NCBI RefSeq assembly: GCF_001314325.1
Contig: NZ_CP009429.1
Location: 3,100,501 to 3,164,500 of the forward strand
Direction: 5' to 3'
Origin: Sphingopyxis macrogoltabida
GTDB taxonomy: Bacteria; Pseudomonadota; Alphaproteobacteria; Sphingomonadales; Sphingomonadaceae
DNA: 64,000 nt
Part shown: positions 63,722 through 64,000 of the stretch, piece by piece
How the letters are laid out: every line of letters begins with the position of its first letter
Position numbering within the stretch: the stretch's first letter is position 1
Notes under the pieces: model-generated
The model's database searches: none
Told to the model about the DNA's origin: nothing
Seen by the model: only the letters and a program-made list of their open reading frames with translations
Translations under genes and position numbers: made by a program

Positions 63722-64000
63722 TCAATAAGCGAGGGCGCAGCCGTCGGCGCGCATCTCGCTGGCCGCGGCGTAGACGCGCGTGTCGCCGTCCATCCGGTGT
63801 TCGACGCGCTGATAGCGGCCGAACCCGCCATCGGGCTCGCCCAGCGTCCAGCCGATGTCGGCGAGCTGTCGCCGCGCCGCCTCGGGCACCCCGCTTTCGA
63901 GGCGAAGCAGGCCGTTGGCGCCGAGATCGGGAGCGTCCTCGCCCATCGTCTCGGACGATCCTTCATGGTGCCAGCGCGGCGAGTCGCCCGCCGCCTGAAT
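63722..64000 (-). CDS. gamma-glutamyltransferase family protein, partial (N-terminus outside window)
   Basis: 93 codons of the C-terminus are visible, ending at TGA 63724-63722. The segments QAAGDSPRWHHEGSSE, LRLESGVPEAARRQLADIGW and VYAAASEMRADGCALAY match the tail of gamma-glutamyltransferase-like Ntn hydrolases, ending in the conserved ASEMRADG-type sequence. These enzymes hydrolyse gamma-glutamyl bonds in the periplasm. The catalytic threonine lies outside the window. Confidence 0.72.
   Translation of the reverse strand: MQAAGDSPRWHHEGSSETMGEDAPDLGANGLLRLESGVPEAARRQLADIGWTLGEPDGGFGRYQRVEHRMDGDTRVYAAASEMRADGCALAY

Overview
The window is a GC-rich (visibly about 65% G+C) alphaproteobacterial chromosome segment. 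The gene set points to a Sphingomonadaceae member, most like Sphingopyxis: a serine palmitoyltransferase gene with its own acyl carrier protein, a TonB-dependent receptor in a sugar locus, PhoK-type alkaline phosphatases, a methionine synthase split into two genes, and REP-like palindromes of the kind common in sphingomonads. No rRNA, insertion sequence, prophage or CRISPR array is seen. One tRNA gene, tRNA-Gln(UUG), lies at 13202-13276.

Layout. 1-1245: the start of an enoyl-CoA hydratase gene diverging from a TetR regulator, with a perfect 18-bp palindrome between them. 1240-13187: a carbohydrate-uptake locus with a LacI repressor, tandem LacI-type operators, a GH3 beta-glucosidase, a TonB-dependent receptor, an alkaline-phosphatase-superfamily enzyme, two type-B carboxylesterases and a GluP/FucP-type sugar permease. 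13202-22046: tRNA-Gln, branched-chain aminotransferase, MarR, ProC, a second (PhoK-like) phosphatase, DsbD, TlyA, TspO, UbiK and YbjN. 23212-29355: a tightly packed methionine operon (ArsR/SahR-like regulator fused to a methyltransferase, metF, the homocysteine half of metH, a GNAT gene, then the cobalamin half of metH) behind a promoter that overlaps an ATATAAAG-N4-CTTTATAT operator. 29592-32293: three small lipoproteins, a DJ-1/PfpI protein and a glutaminyl cyclase. 32501-34498: groES-groEL with a CIRCE element and a sigma-32-like promoter.

34620-37833 carries a MATE pump and, upstream on the same strand, a two-gene unit that is the most unusual part of the window. One gene encodes a TIR domain, a membrane helix and an OmpA-like domain. 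The other encodes a three-helix membrane protein resembling the effectors of Pycsar anti-phage systems. 37988-49210 is a sphingolipid and envelope region: ACP and serine palmitoyltransferase; a hybrid histidine kinase; an operon of a DUF2141 protein, a lipid kinase and a Tam41-like nucleotidyltransferase; divergent lptFG; a low-GC DUF4375 gene; a fatty acid desaturase; and a GNAT protein that may be the bacterial ceramide synthase. Together these could cover sphingoid base formation, N-acylation, phosphorylated headgroup synthesis and export.

49250-64000 holds mostly housekeeping and metabolic genes: a TorF-type porin, ispG, small acetyltransferases, a secreted methyltransferase-fold protein, an S41 peptidase behind a BlaI-type operator, a membrane acyltransferase, an acyl-CoA carboxylase beta subunit, an SDR, an EamA transporter, Sua5, a DmdC-type acyl-CoA dehydrogenase, and the end of a gamma-glutamyltransferase gene. 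All identifications come from reading translated sequence and motifs; no database search was run.
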